This document shows, piece by piece, positions 11,352 through 21,704 of a stretch of DNA of 64,000 nucleotides. The notes beneath the pieces were generated by a model, which saw nothing but the letters and a program-made list of their open reading frames with translations, was not told the DNA's origin and searched no databases. The position numbers and the translations under genes are program-made. The number at the start of each line of letters is the position of its first letter. Position 1 is the first letter of the stretch. Where the stretch lies: contig NC_087063.1 of NCBI RefSeq assembly GCF_963678635.1, forward strand, positions 10,016,386 to 10,080,385. Direction: 5' to 3'. The stretch comes from Symsagittifera roscoffensis. Taxonomy: Eukaryota > Xenacoelomorpha > Acoela > Convolutidae.

Positions 11352-11761
11352 GGGGTCTTATGCACTAAACGGCCCAAAATCAAGGTTTATATCTAGAGTT
11401 GAAACTTATGCGGTCGAATCTGATTGGCTAATATTAGCCATTCAAATACAAGAAACCTGTTCAGGCAATTCAATCAAAACTTTCAGCAGCTAAAATATTA
11501 GCCGAAATTACCAAAATATGAAACAGTATAAATTTTTTTTCAACCAACTGAAATTTGGCCCGGACAAAAAACATTTCGTAAAGTTGTTTCAGCAGAATAA
11601 TTTTTTTTCTTAATTTTGGTTATTTCGGCCAGCAATTTAATCTGCTTGATGTTTTAATTAAAATCCGGTCCATGTTGTTTGAGTGTCTGATTAGCCAATC
11701 AGAACCAACCTTACTACTTTGAGTTCAAGAAATGTATAAATACCGATTTTGCATAAGACCC
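11352..11761. mobile_element. MITE with ~80-bp imperfect terminal inverted repeats and 7-bp target duplication
   Basis: The left arm begins GGGGTCTTATGCA and the right arm ends with its complement. Pairing continues with gaps through a TTTATA/TATAAA block to TCTGATTGGCTAAT against ATTAGCCAATCAGA. CTTTACT occurs immediately outside both ends (11345-11351 and 11762-11768), allowing one C to be shared. There is no transposase. The TIR and duplication length suit a hAT-like or similar family, which is not determined. Confidence 0.7.
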
Positions 11762-11770
11762 CTTTACTGT

Positions 11771-12070
11771 CTTGTCTGTTCTCAACTGCTACTGTACTGC
11801 ATTTTTGCACTGAGCTAAATTATGGAAGTTTAGCTCAGTAATCGCATCAGAAACTACCTTCTAAAATGGGTTTTCTTCATACTGGGAAAATTGCTCTCAC
11901 CCTCATAGAAAGCACCTGAAAGTGGCTTCAGGTACTTTCTATGATGGTTGGAGCAATTTTCCCAGTATGAAGAAAACCCATTTTAGAGGGTAGTTTATGA
12001 TGTGATTACTGAGCTAAGCTCCCATACTTCGTACAAAGTACATTTACAGTAGCAGTTGAGAACAGACAAG
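11771..12070. mobile_element. Foldback element, ~150-bp inverted arms
   Basis: CTTGTCTGTTCTCAACTGCT at the left end is repeated inverted at the right end. Most of the arms pair, including a long block around ACCCATTTTAGA and TTTTCCCAGTATGAAG, leaving a tiny loop near 11932. Such a near-complete hairpin is typical of foldback MITEs. It abuts the elements on both sides. Confidence 0.8.
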
Positions 12071-12345
12071 AATGCTCGTATATCAGAGCAAAGCCCTGAA
12101 TGTTCAGACTGTCCCTTACTCCATATCGATCAGTTTTTGGGGAAAAAAACATTGAAAAATTATCAATTTTGGACAAAATTAAAAATCAAGTGTGAAAAAA
12201 CCATGTTACAATATTATAACGACCGATTAGCTTAGCAAGCCTCAATTCAATTTGGAGCGAGTTTTTTGTGCGGGATAACTTGTTACACAAATAGTTTGCG
12301 TTACGCTTTCAGCATTGTGAATAAAATCTTCAAAGAACGCATAAC
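12071..12345 (-). repeat. Dispersed repeat, inverted copy 3
   Basis: The reverse complement shows the GAACATTCAG, GCTTTGCTCTGATATA end block of the repeats at 643-1009 and 1260-1609, followed by diverged body sequence. Confidence 0.5.
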
Positions 12346-13180
12346 TTAGTAAGTCCAGAGCATGGCCAAATTGACAATTTTTTAACTCCCAGAACTTTTC
12401 GAAAAATGATCGGAGGTAAAATATCTTTTCAAATTGGATTTCAGAGAGTCGATATCTTCAATGTGGTTAAAAAACGCCTTAAATATACAAAAAAAAAACG
12501 TTTTTTCAAATTAATGTCATTTTTTTCCGCAATATATGATAAAAAGATCTGAACAAAAATTAGAAGTTAGGCATATTCGAGAGTCATAGTTAAATAGGCA
12601 ACAACAGCTTTTGTAGAAATATGACTACAAAAACTTAAAAAAAAACATTAAAAAATCAAAATTCATTTTTTTAAATTGTTTTGGCAGAAACTCCAAAAAT
12701 GAACTTTGATCGAGCAAAACTAAATTTTCACATCTTAGAGCAGGGGCACAATTAGATATAACAGCCTTTTAAAACCTGCTCGCTAGCTTTATTCGCTCGA
12801 ACTTAGGCTAAAAATCAATAACTTAAAACCTGTTTTTCTCGATACTGGGACACTTTTTGAAAAATTCTTTAGGATGGTTCTAAACACGATTGAAAGGGCT
12901 TTGATATGATAAATAACTCAACCAATCCAATGATTATTTGCGGCACGTTGAAAAAACTATAAAACAACAAAGTTCCTCCCCATTTTAAATGGTTGGAGCG
13001 AAAACTGTAACAAAATTGGTTCCATGAGTAAGAAAAATGCACGTTAAATCAGCATCGAAACAAAACACACAAATAAATGCGAAGCTTCGTTTCGCAAACA
13101 CTGGCGAAAACACGACAAAAACAGCTTTATTAAGTACAATAAGAGCATAAATAAGCCTCGAATTAGCAAAAGTTCGAGAT
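12346..13180. other. Noncoding AT-rich stretch
   Basis: No supported ORF, RNA gene or inverted repeat was seen. Confidence 0.4.
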
Positions 13181-13252
13181 TCGAACCTGCAACCTAGAGA
13201 TTAAGAGTGACGCACACTAACCACGGAAACTTCTTACTAAGTTGACGCTAGT
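13181..13252 (-). repeat. tRNA-like sequence, degenerate
   Basis: The minus strand has GTGGTTAGTGTGCG (A-box-like) and AGGTTCGAATCTC (B-box-like) in tRNA spacing, with a loop reading CTTAAT as in Lys-type tRNAs. The T stem pairs poorly and the acceptor stem only partly, so it is more likely a SINE head or tRNA pseudogene than a gene. Confidence 0.45.
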
Positions 13253-13278
13253 GTAAGTTACAAAGCAGACAATTCTTG

Positions 13279-13600
13279 ACGGAGACACGTTGCGCTGAAA
13301 AAAAAAGTTTTTGGTAAAAACTTCAAAACCTAAAAAGTTAGGTCCCCCTCAAAACAATTAAATATAACATTTTTGCTCCTCAAACGACTCAAAAAGAGGC
13401 CTCCAAACCGATATAATAAAAGCCGAAACCTTTTTAGCCTAATAAACAGAATAGCAGAAAAAAATCATCCGTACTGAAACACAAAAGCTCGAAAAAAAGT
13501 TTGCATTCGAAACTACGCAATATTAGCTGAAGACACCGATATCATGCGCCAAAACCATTTAACAGAAAAAAAAACAAAAAAATGCATAAAACTAAATTAG
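13279..13600 (+). repeat. Dispersed repeat pair, member 1
   Basis: Aligns with 14308-14580. Shared blocks are GGAGACA, CAAAACAATTAAATA, TTTTGCTCCTCAA, CGACTCAAAAAGAGGCCTC and, late, GAAGACACC.ATATCATG. Noncoding. Confidence 0.65.
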
Positions 13601-13914
13601 AATTGGCAAATTTACACAAATTCCACAAAATCAGAGTTGGTCGCCTTAATCTATAGAATGAATTTCACTTATATTTTAAATTGCTTTTATAAGAAAAAGA
13701 ATGATCCTTTGAAGGACCTCCATGCTTTGGACATATGATCCTCGATTTTCCCCAAAAAATTATAATTTTCAAATAAAAAAAAACAAAGTTCATTCGGAAT
13801 GTTATGAAGGTGTGTTTTACCACTAGATAACGTGCGAGGCGCCTGAATGATGTTGAGGTTCCATGATAAAGCGAGGTCAATTTCTTACAGATCTACAAAA
13901 AAGTCTTATATTCT

Positions 13915-14307
13915 CAAGTAGCTCGCTTTACTTCTAGACCAGGTGGAAAGGGTCCTGAAAGATTTCGAGGTTCTATAAAAGGGCAAGGTATACATAAATA
14001 CGTAGTTCCATTGACAAAAAGAACACAAGGTCCGGTCGGACCTCGCACCTAGGACCTGTCACGTAAACAAACAGTTAAAAATGAGGAAAAATCCGAGTTC
14101 CCGATTATAAATCATTTGCTCTTCCAAGTGAAATAATAGATCAGTTTAAATGATTTGTAATTTATTTTGATTGACCATATATGCCTCAAGAGTATTTTCC
14201 AGTAATTTGAATTTATCAAGCCATAAACAAAACGACAGAAATTGAACCTTTACAATGAAGCCAAAAATATAATACTTTTATGTTTTTGAATGTGTGTTTG
14301 ATTTGTC
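13915..14307 (-). repeat. SINE-like element, second copy, head truncated
   Basis: Aligns with 8010-8361. It keeps the GCTCGCTTTACTTCTAGACC part of the head but has lost the B box. The body blocks ATTTATCAAGCCA and AATGAAGCCAAAAATATAAT are kept. Confidence 0.55.
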
Positions 14308-14580
14308 GGAGACATATCGCGCCGAAAAAAAAATGTTTTCATTAAAAACTTTTAAACCGAAAACAAATTAACTCCCCTTAAAACAATTAAATAAAACTAT
14401 TTTGCTCCTCAAGCGACTCAAAAAGAGGCCTCTGAACCGATATATTAAAGCGTTAAAACTTAATCAAAACAGGAAAAATGAACAAAAAAAAATCACCCAT
14501 ATTGAAGGATTCATAAGCTGAAGACACCAATATCATGAGCCAAAACCGTTTAAGCGCAAAAAAAACAAAAAAAATATAAC
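14308..14580 (+). repeat. Dispersed repeat pair, member 2
   Basis: Counterpart of 13279-13600. It directly follows the SINE-like copy. Confidence 0.65.
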
Positions 14581-15220
14581 TAAATTAGACTCCGTAAATT
14601 TAGTCAAATTTCAATTAGAGTAAAAACTGTTCAAATCAAACTAAAGCTCATGCTTTATAAAGTAAGCTGATAAAAAACCGTTCCAGATTTTAAAAAAAAC
14701 GGAAGCCGACGATAACTAGGACAAAAACCACAAATCCGAAAAAATCGTTCTTTCACAAAAATTCTTCGAGAAAACCATTATTGGCTGAAACAGACACCGC
14801 CTAATTACTACCTATATGATAGTAGTTTTACTTAAACTTTTATTAAATTGAGCGTGTCAGCTATTGAGGGTAAAATTCACTATTCCTACTAAAATTGACC
14901 ATTCTGTGAACAAAGTTGTTTACAGGGAAAACAGTCTAGCACCCGATTGCAACAACCTTGCTTATCGCAATGATAATAATATATATCCTATAATCTGCGG
15001 AAATCGATCTCTTATGAATAAGTTTCAAATAACACAAGTTGCGCTTTTGGAAAGAGAAAAACTCATAAATCTATTTCTATTAGTAACCGAGTGTCCATTC
15101 TCGAATAATTGCACTCGGGTAATTCGCATTAAGTTCACATTACCTGAACTTAAAAACTTCCGGTAATTTGTGGAGGATTACACCTGTCTACGAAAACATT
15201 TTTTTACAAATTTATAATTT

Positions 15221-16903
15221 TCACTTCAAAATAGGAATACTAGCACCTACAGAAGACAACACGGATCTGACACTAAGAGCTAAAAATGCGTTATCCGAGT
15301 TTGATTTGAGCCACAACTGTTGTAAATGTGGTATCAAGTTTTTCTGCTCAAAAAGTTTTTTCTGTGACCTCACTTTACAGATTCTTTGCAGCACGACCAT
15401 CAATTTCTCTAGCAGCTGCGATTCTGGATTCGAATCTTGCAATAACTTCGACAACTTCTCGGAAATTAAATTGTCCAATGAAGACGGGAGGGCCTCGTTC
15501 GGTTCTAAATTAGAATCCAAGGAGAGTTGCACGAACACATCCAACAGTGCTGAAAACTCTGCTGGCTTGTGGGTATTTAACAGAAATGATATGTAGCTAG
15601 CACCTCGTATTTGAGCAAACAAACTCTTCGACTCTGTAAGATTGAGCTCTTTCTTCAATTGAGCAGCTGATTTTATCAACCTGTAAGTATCGTTACAAGT
15701 CTTCATTAAAACTAGAACCGACAGCAGTCGGTTTTTCGGTTCTTCGCTTGAACAGAGCTTTTCTGGGTTACTTGAAGTAACTTGATCTTCAGCTTTTGAG
15801 TCCATACTTTTAAATATCACTTCACTAAAATTTCGCAGCAAAGAACTCGGATATGAGCTAGAGGTTTCTGATTTTTCAGAAAAGTACAATATCCAGTAGA
15901 CAAATTGTAAAATTGAGCACTCCAAATCTGCTGATAAAACAGGGTTCAGATTTGAATCCGACAATATAAGGCTTTTGACAGTAATGGACATTAGATGGTT
16001 TGATTTGCTTATGATTTCTTCTATACTAGGAAGAGTTGTATCTTTATACGCTTCGAACTGTATTTTATTTATCCAATCGAACTGTCTGGTTAAAATCTCG
16101 GCGCTGGTAAATTTTGAAGTTTTCGTAACTTCATTTTGGATCAAATCACAGTGCGTTCCTCTAGAAACAAGTTTTGCTTTAGGTTTTGTTCCCGAAAAAC
16201 TTTTGGTTACGACCTGACTACTCGTTTTTTGTTGTCTAAGCAGATTTTTTAGCCGTCCATTGGCCGAGGTAAGTTGGGTTTGCACTTGCGAATTTTTACT
16301 TTCAAGGTCAGTTATTTTACCTTTCTGTCGATCACATGTATCTTTCAACATGTTGAAACTTCCTTGAAGGCGCTTGATTTCCGCATTTTTCTCCCTCAGT
16401 TCTTTTTCCAGCTGAGAAATGTTAGATTCCATCTGTCTTTTGCAAAGATTAATCGCCACTGAAATCTTCTCGTGAACTGAAGAATCGAAATTATGTTTCA
16501 CTTCGTAAAGTGACGCTTCGAAATTCACAACTCGCTTCTCTTTCTCAGTGAGCTGCACTGAAAAACAGTTCAACTCCTCTTCTCTCTGTTCGACCACTTT
16601 CGCTCTTCTTAAAATTGTCTCTTCGAAATCTTTCTGTCGTTTTGCTTCCTGTTTTAACTTCTCACTTATTCGACAAAGTTCCTCGTAGACGGCAACATGT
16701 GTTTCGCTATTCACATCATTGCAGCAAAAGTTAGCATTGGGCGCAATATGAATACTATCAAGATCCACATCGCCATAGTGAGAAACATATTTAGAGTGAC
16801 CTTTGTTTACGTCAATCGTAAGAGGTTCTGTTAGTGTTAAGTCGGTTTCTGAAGTATTTGCTGATGACAGGATTGATGAATTGAGCTCAAAATCAGAATT
16901 CAT
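15221..16903 (-). CDS. CCDC138: Coiled-coil domain-containing protein 138 (CCDC138) orthologue, large 3' exon
   Basis: The 560-residue frame matches the layout of vertebrate CCDC138. An N-terminal YEELCRISEKLKQE block (family: YDELFQIHLKLQ) leads into a coiled coil (~75-230, with EKNAEIKRLQGSFNMLK resembling the family's EKNKETKRLRSSFDALK). The helical C-terminal domain shows FVYWILYF, LSVLVLMKT, SKSLF and LLEKLMVVLQRICKVRSQKKLFE. All these recall the human protein in order. CCDC138 has been linked to centrosomes and ciliogenesis; its exact job is poorly known. The protein is about 100 residues shorter than human CCDC138 at the N-terminus. A splice acceptor, TTTTTCAG, sits at 16911-16913 just before the ATG, so there is at least one upstream exon, noncoding or with a short coding part. 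The 5' part of this exon (from 16719) is copied into the duplications at 18241-18580. The stop is at 15221. Confidence 0.9.
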   Translation of the reverse strand: MNSDFELNSSILSSANTSETDLTLTEPLTIDVNKGHSKYVSHYGDVDLDSIHIAPNANFCCNDVNSETHVAVYEELCRISEKLKQEAKRQKDFEETILRRAKVVEQREEELNCFSVQLTEKEKRVVNFEASLYEVKHNFDSSVHEKISVAINLCKRQMESNISQLEKELREKNAEIKRLQGSFNMLKDTCDRQKGKITDLESKNSQVQTQLTSANGRLKNLLRQQKTSSQVVTKSFSGTKPKAKLVSRGTHCDLIQNEVTKTSKFTSAEILTRQFDWINKIQFEAYKDTTLPSIEEIISKSNHLMSITVKSLILSDSNLNPVLSADLECSILQFVYWILYFSEKSETSSSYPSSLLRNFSEVIFKSMDSKAEDQVTSSNPEKLCSSEEPKNRLLSVLVLMKTCNDTYRLIKSAAQLKKELNLTESKSLFAQIRGASYISFLLNTHKPAEFSALLDVFVQLSLDSNLEPNEALPSSLDNLISEKLSKLLQDSNPESQLLEKLMVVLQRICKVRSQKKLFEQKNLIPHLQQLWLKSNSDNAFLALSVRSVLSSVGASIPILK

Positions 16904-18229
16904 GTCTAAACTGAAAAATAAAGGAAAACAGTCAAATTAAAATTCTCTTCAATATGACACCCGGGTTGAATATTCTACCCGGGAAAAAATTCCCCTATCT
17001 TACAGCTTATAAGATTTGCTGGAAACTTCCGCTATCTTACGTCTTTCCAATCTTGTAACATTCTTAGCACCGGCTTCTTCCTTTTCCCACCCACTTCACA
17101 TAAGCATCATTTTTTTGGTGTAACGAGGGGTTTTACAAGGTTAAACTTGAAGAACAAATATATGTTTCTCATGCCAATTGTAACATTCAGCAGATATGAA
17201 CAAAAAAGTAAAATTTTGCAGCGGGGTAGGGGGGGGGGGGGGGAGCCTTAGCATCTAATTCCGTATAAACTTGCTGGATTCTTACAGAAGTTTTAGATAG
17301 CGGCTTTTGGTCAACCCGGTCAAACAAATTTACAAACATAGCCAACTGACAGTTGGAAAAGAGTAATGAACGCAAGAAAACTGAAAAAACGAGATTTGAT
17401 TTTTCAAAAATCTCCAACTTTGAAATTTCGAAAAAAAATTAGATGGCCTTGAAGCTCTTTGAATTTGTAGAGCAAATTATGATGGACACTTTTCTGCTAT
17501 AGTAAACCCAATTTGAGAAAACTGGATCAATAGGTAAAACTTTTTTTCCCTGGGAAATCTGATAATTATTTCCATTTTCAAACTTAGAAACCAATCACAT
17601 TTTTCGTGATCTTTACAATTTTGCTGTTTGATAGTGGAGTTTGCCTTCTTTTTAACAATAGAATAAAAAAAAATTTACAAGTCAAACCGCAAAAAAATCA
17701 AAATTGAGCGTGAACAAATTTTAAGACTGTCCTGAAAAAAAAAATCAGCAAGACCTATATAAGAGTCTTCACTACGTTCACTACTCTCAATAATTAGTTT
17801 TCGCACAGAAGCGAAGTTCTACATCGCACACAAGCAAAAATATGACCGATATCGCTACTGGGAAAACTGAATGAGTAAAACATTGAGTCTACAAAATTTC
17901 TCAAGTGACCCACGCCAATTATGAGTCTACATAATTGCTGAGTGACGCAAGCCAATTATGACGCATTAGCACTTCCAATCAATCCAAAAAAAAATTACCA
18001 ACTAACATGCCTCAATTTATAGAGCGGACGCATTTTGACTAATACACGAAAAATTTCATTAAAAACATCCGACCCTGCCCAGGTTCGAACCCTCTTATTT
18101 TGTTGAGGGTCTCCTTCCCTACCTCTACGCTACAGGTCCATGATACCTTGAAGCTTAAGTGCTATTTGTAATTTAATAGTCTGAGTTAATATTCTTAGCA
18201 TTGACTGTACTTTAAAGGTTATTGATCTT
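16719..18229. repeat. Segmental duplication block P, copy 0 (source)
   Basis: The block begins inside the CCDC138 exon and runs through its acceptor and upstream intron into intergenic DNA. It recurs at 18241-19892 with very high identity (offset 1522 bp at the left end). It contains a poly-G run (17226-17243) and a tRNA-like head (18070-18142). Confidence 0.9.
18070..18142 (-). repeat. tRNA-like pol III promoter sequence (SINE head or tRNA pseudogene), copy 0
   Basis: The minus strand has TAGCGTAGAGG (A-box-like) and a perfect B box, GGTTCGAACCT. An acceptor-stem-like GGACCTG/CAGGGTC pairs in six of seven positions. The anticodon and T stems do not fold properly, because a CCCTC/GAGGG pair spans both. 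The loop holds AACAAAATA, also present in the head at 7971. It is carried along in each duplication. Confidence 0.5.
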
Positions 18230-18243
18230 AACAAATTTCATTG

Positions 18244-18571
18244 CAGCAAAAGTTAGCATTGGGCGCAATATGAAGACTATCAAGATCCACATCGCCATAG
18301 TGAGAAACATATTTAGAGTGACCTTTGTTAACGTCAATCGTAAGAGGTTCTGTTAGTGTTAAGTCGGTTTCTGAAGTATTTGCTGATGACAGGATTGATG
18401 AATTGAGCTCAAAATATGAAGACTATCAAGATCCACATCGCCATAGTGAGAAACATATTTAGAGTGACCTTTGTTAACGTCAATCGTAAGAGGTTCTGTT
18501 AGTGTTAAGTCGGTTTCTGAAGTATTTGCTGATGACAGGATTGATGAACTGAGCTCAAAATCAGAATTCAT
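18244..18571 (-). pseudogene. Duplicated 5' fragment of the CCDC138 exon
   Basis: Encodes the first ~50 residues of the CCDC138 exon (MNSDFELSSSILSSA... onward) with the upstream acceptor intact, then a second partial copy caused by the 146-bp tandem duplication. The frame ends soon after the join. Without the coiled coil and C-terminal domain it cannot make a working protein. Confidence 0.85.
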
Positions 18572-19730
18572 GTCTAAACTGAAAAATAAAGGAAAACAGT
18601 CAAATTAAAATTCTCTTCAATATGACACCCGGGTTGAATATTCTACAAAAAATTCCCCTATCTTACAGCTTATAAGATAAGCTGGAAACTTCCGCTATCT
18701 TACGTCTTTCCAATCTTGTAACATTCTTAGCACCGGCTTCTTCCTTTTCCCACCCACTTCACATAAGCATCATTTTTTTGGTGTAACGAGGGGTTTTACA
18801 AGGTTAAACTTGAAGAACAAATATATGTTTCTCATGCCAATTGTAACATTCAGCAGATATGAACAAAAAAGTAAAATTTTGCAGCGGGGGGGGGGGGAGC
18901 CTTAGCATCTAATTCCGTATAAACTTGCTGGATTCTTACAGAAGTTTTAGATAGCGGCTTTTGGTCAACCCGGTCAAACAAATTTACAAACATAGCCAAC
19001 TGACAGTTGGAAAAGAGTAATGAACCCAAGAAAACTGAAAAAAAAAACGAGATTTGTTTTCTCAAAAATCTCCAACTTTGAAATTTCGAAAAAAAATTAG
19101 ATGGCCTTGAAGCTCTTTGAATTTGTAGAGCAAATTTTGATGGACACTTTTCTGCTATAGTAAACCCAATTTGAGAAAACTGGATCAATAGGTAAAACTT
19201 TTTTTCCCTGGGAAATCTGATAATTATTTCCATTTTCAAACTTAGAAACCAATCACATTTTTCGTGATCTTTACAATTTTGCTGTTCGATAGTGGAGTTT
19301 GCCTTCTTTTTAACAATAGAATAAAAAAAAAATTACAAGTCAAACCGCAAAAAAATCAAAATTGAGCGTGAACAAATTTTAAGACTTTGTCCTGAAAAAA
19401 AAAATCAGCAAGACCTATATAAGAGTCTTCACTACGTTCACTACTCTCAATAATTAGTTTTCGCACAGAAGCGAAGTTCTCCATCGCACACATAAGCAAA
19501 AATATGACCGATATCGCTACTGGGAAAACTGAATGAGTAAAACATTGAGTCTACAAAATTTCTCAAGTGACCCACGCCAATTATGAGTCTACATAAATGC
19601 TGATTGACGCAAGCCAATTATGACGCATTAGCACTTCCAATCAATTCAAAAAAAATTACCAACTAACATGCCTCAATTTATAGAGCGGACGCATTTTGAC
19701 TAATACACGAAAAATTTCATTAAAAACATC

Positions 19731-19803
19731 CGACCCTGCCCAGGTTCGAACCCTCTTATTTTGTTGAGGGTCTCCTTCCCTACCTCTACGCTACAGGTCC
19801 ATG
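19731..19803 (-). repeat. tRNA-like head, copy in U1
   Basis: Same sequence as 18070-18142, with both pol III boxes kept. Confidence 0.5.
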
Positions 19804-20085
19804 ATACCTTGAAGCTTAAGTGCTATTTGTAATTTAATAGTCTGAGTTAATATTCTTAGCATTGACTGTACTTTAAAGGTTATTGATCTAAATGAACACT
19901 TTCAAAATGAACCCTTTCACATTTTGCCGCAACAATATTTGCGACTTAGGTTTGAAAAAAAAAGAGAGTTCATACTATAACACAAGCTTTGCTTGTGTAA
20001 ATAAACAGAACCTAATCTGCAGATCGTAGGATAGAATTATTTCGTTTTAAGTCCTAAACAAAATTTTAGCTCCATTGATTCGTCT

Positions 20086-20514
20086 TCAGCCATCAGTATA
20101 TGTTTTTGATATCAAAAGTTTGTTACCAGGAACCGATGTCTCCCAATTTTGTCCATCGACTTTGTGGAAGTTCACTGATTTCACAGTTTTGCTGTCAATG
20201 CATCGGTACATTATACCGTATCCATTAGGATTTGAACGAGGTCGATAAAATGATTCTGTCCCACAGAACTTGCAGAAGAGATGCTGTGCAGTTTTGGTAT
20301 TAAACTCGTAAGTGATCAGACAATCAGTCCCTGTTAGCAGGCGAAACTTGTCTTCATGTACAATACAATGAAACAGCGACTTCTTGAAGCAAATGGAACA
20401 ATTGCAATCAAACACGTCAAGATCACCTGAACTGATAAACTCCCAGCTCACTTTGCCACAATGACAACTTCCTTTATGACAGACTTCATTTTTACCATGT
20501 GATGCATTATCCAT
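20086..20514 (-). CDS. GFA/CENP-V-like zinc-binding protein, copy 1
   Basis: A 142-residue single-domain protein of the GFA family (glutathione-dependent formaldehyde-activating enzyme fold, shared with CENP-V). Zinc cysteines are at C12, C17 and C19 (CHKGSCHCG), C37, C39 and C42 (CNCSIC) and C81/C84 (FCKFCG), followed by the typical G-T-x-S-F-Y-R-P-R-S-NP-x-GYG segment. The pattern matches both zinc sites of the family, and length is normal for a stand-alone domain. Animal members are often called CENP-V-like and their substrate is mostly unknown, so a catalytic role is inferred only. The gene starts at an ATG (20514) with no signal peptide, so it is probably cytosolic or nuclear. It has no intron in its coding part and lies between the CCDC138-derived block and the envelope-like fragment. 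Three further identical proteins lie at 22880, 25662 and 26311. Confidence 0.9.
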   Translation of the reverse strand: MDNASHGKNEVCHKGSCHCGKVSWEFISSGDLDVFDCNCSICFKKSLFHCIVHEDKFRLLTGTDCLITYEFNTKTAQHLFCKFCGTESFYRPRSNPNGYGIMYRCIDSKTVKSVNFHKVDGQNWETSVPGNKLLISKTYTDG

Positions 20515-20596
20515 ACTACAATCTTAACTGCAGCAACGCCTCATCTAGAATATTGAATCAATTTTAAAAAAGTGTTCTTTTTTACTATTGAAGAAA

Positions 20597-21208
20597 TCAA
20601 TAATCCAAACAAGATGGTAACAGCAGCAGGACGTTAATACTTCTAACCAAATCGGTAAAGAGGAAGTAACTAATTTCCAAACAGCAAACAGTAAAAACTA
20701 ACCTACTTTTGGATCCGAGCGCCCAAACTACTGAACATAGTACAGATGGGGTAATCGACAAAATTACAATCACAAAGCTACCCCAAATGTTCTTCCGAGA
20801 AAAATTCAACGAGGTTAACTCATGCACATGGCGAGTGCTATGCATTTGTGGAATCTGCAACACCCTGAAAAACTCAATTTTGTGCAAGATGAAAACTGAG
20901 GGGTGAAAACCCTTGGACAATTGTCCTAAAGCCGATTGTACTACTACTACTTCTACCTCACACGCATAGTTTCACACTAGTGGATAAAATTGAGTGCAAA
21001 ATAGGTTTTTACTCATACTTCAAAAATATGCATATACAATTTTAAGGTCTTTTTCACTAGTCTACTTTCGAAACTAGAAGTCAATCATGCATTTTGTGAC
21101 CTTCACAATTTCGCCGCTGCTTGGTTGTGGAGTTTGCCTTCCTTTTAACCAATAAAATACATTATCTGTGATCAACTTTTGTTCACAAGACAGCAGATTA
21201 ACTTCAAT
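20597..21208. other. Spacer between GFA gene and envelope-like fragment
   Basis: Identical in the other units. The short ORFs on both strands here show no recognisable domain and their repetition reflects only the duplication. This 600-bp gap may hold the GFA promoter and the untranslated start of the envelope-like unit. Confidence 0.5.
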
Positions 21209-21292
21209 TATGATACGGTCTCCTCGCTGCTTGCGATTACTTTTGCAAATGTGAAATCGTAACGATCAGCACTCTACTCCTATCGCATCAAC

Positions 21293-21704
21293 ATGCTCAA
21301 CTCGATACCGTCTTTGCTGAATAAATTTCTGCCAATGTCGCTAGTCCCACGGGACTCATTGATTAAAATTCTCGAAGAAGTTTCCAAAATGCAAAGCCAT
21401 GCTCGTGATCGACTTTCACTAGTCATTCCGATGGACGAAATTCTATCCGACGTGGTCACTATCAAAGAAGGCTTGCTAATGAAGATTGCCATTCCACTAG
21501 CTTCTCGGCAAACGTAACTTACGGTCTTCCATGCCATTCCAGTCCCGATGCCACAGTACGAGAAGGATAAAGCGATTATGTGGAAAACAGAAGCTCCCTA
21601 CTTGGCAATATCAGAGGACAATATGGAAACTGCAGTATTAACAAAGTACAACCTGAAACACTGCCTTGGATCTTCAAGATATCAGATTTGCCACGGAATT
21701 CCGT
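21293..21704 (+). pseudogene. Envelope-like (F-protein type) fragment in U1
   Basis: Holds the same first part of the envelope-like frame as 27518-27920, including the in-frame TAA at 21515-21517, and is cut off at 21704 by the unit boundary. Not functional. Confidence 0.7.

Larger units (their letters stand above)
18241..19892. repeat. Segmental duplication block P, copy 1
   Basis: Copy of 16719-18229, continuing into the GFA unit. It differs by an internal 146-bp tandem duplication (18271-18412 repeated from 18417) and by small indels, including a shorter poly-G run at 18885-18895. Confidence 0.9.
18911..21704. repeat. Tandem duplication unit U1 (2794 bp)
   Basis: Repeats from 21705 with an exact offset of 2794 bp, measured at AATTCCGTAT, at the tRNA-like head and at the GFA gene. 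It holds the upstream CCDC138-derived DNA, the tRNA-like element, one GFA gene and the first part of the envelope-like gene. The right edge joins at AATTCCGT/AATTCCGT, a short microhomology. Confidence 0.93.

Noticed and set aside
15168-15596. 142-codon plus-strand ORF
   Set aside because: Antisense to the CCDC138 C-terminal exon, whose frame has clear homology.
18070-18142. Functional tRNA gene
   Set aside because: A and B boxes are good, but anticodon and T stems do not fold; better explained as SINE head or pseudogene.
20597-20920. 107- and 65-codon ORFs upstream of each GFA gene
   Set aside because: They overlap on opposite strands, contain no domain, and repeat only because the whole unit is duplicated.
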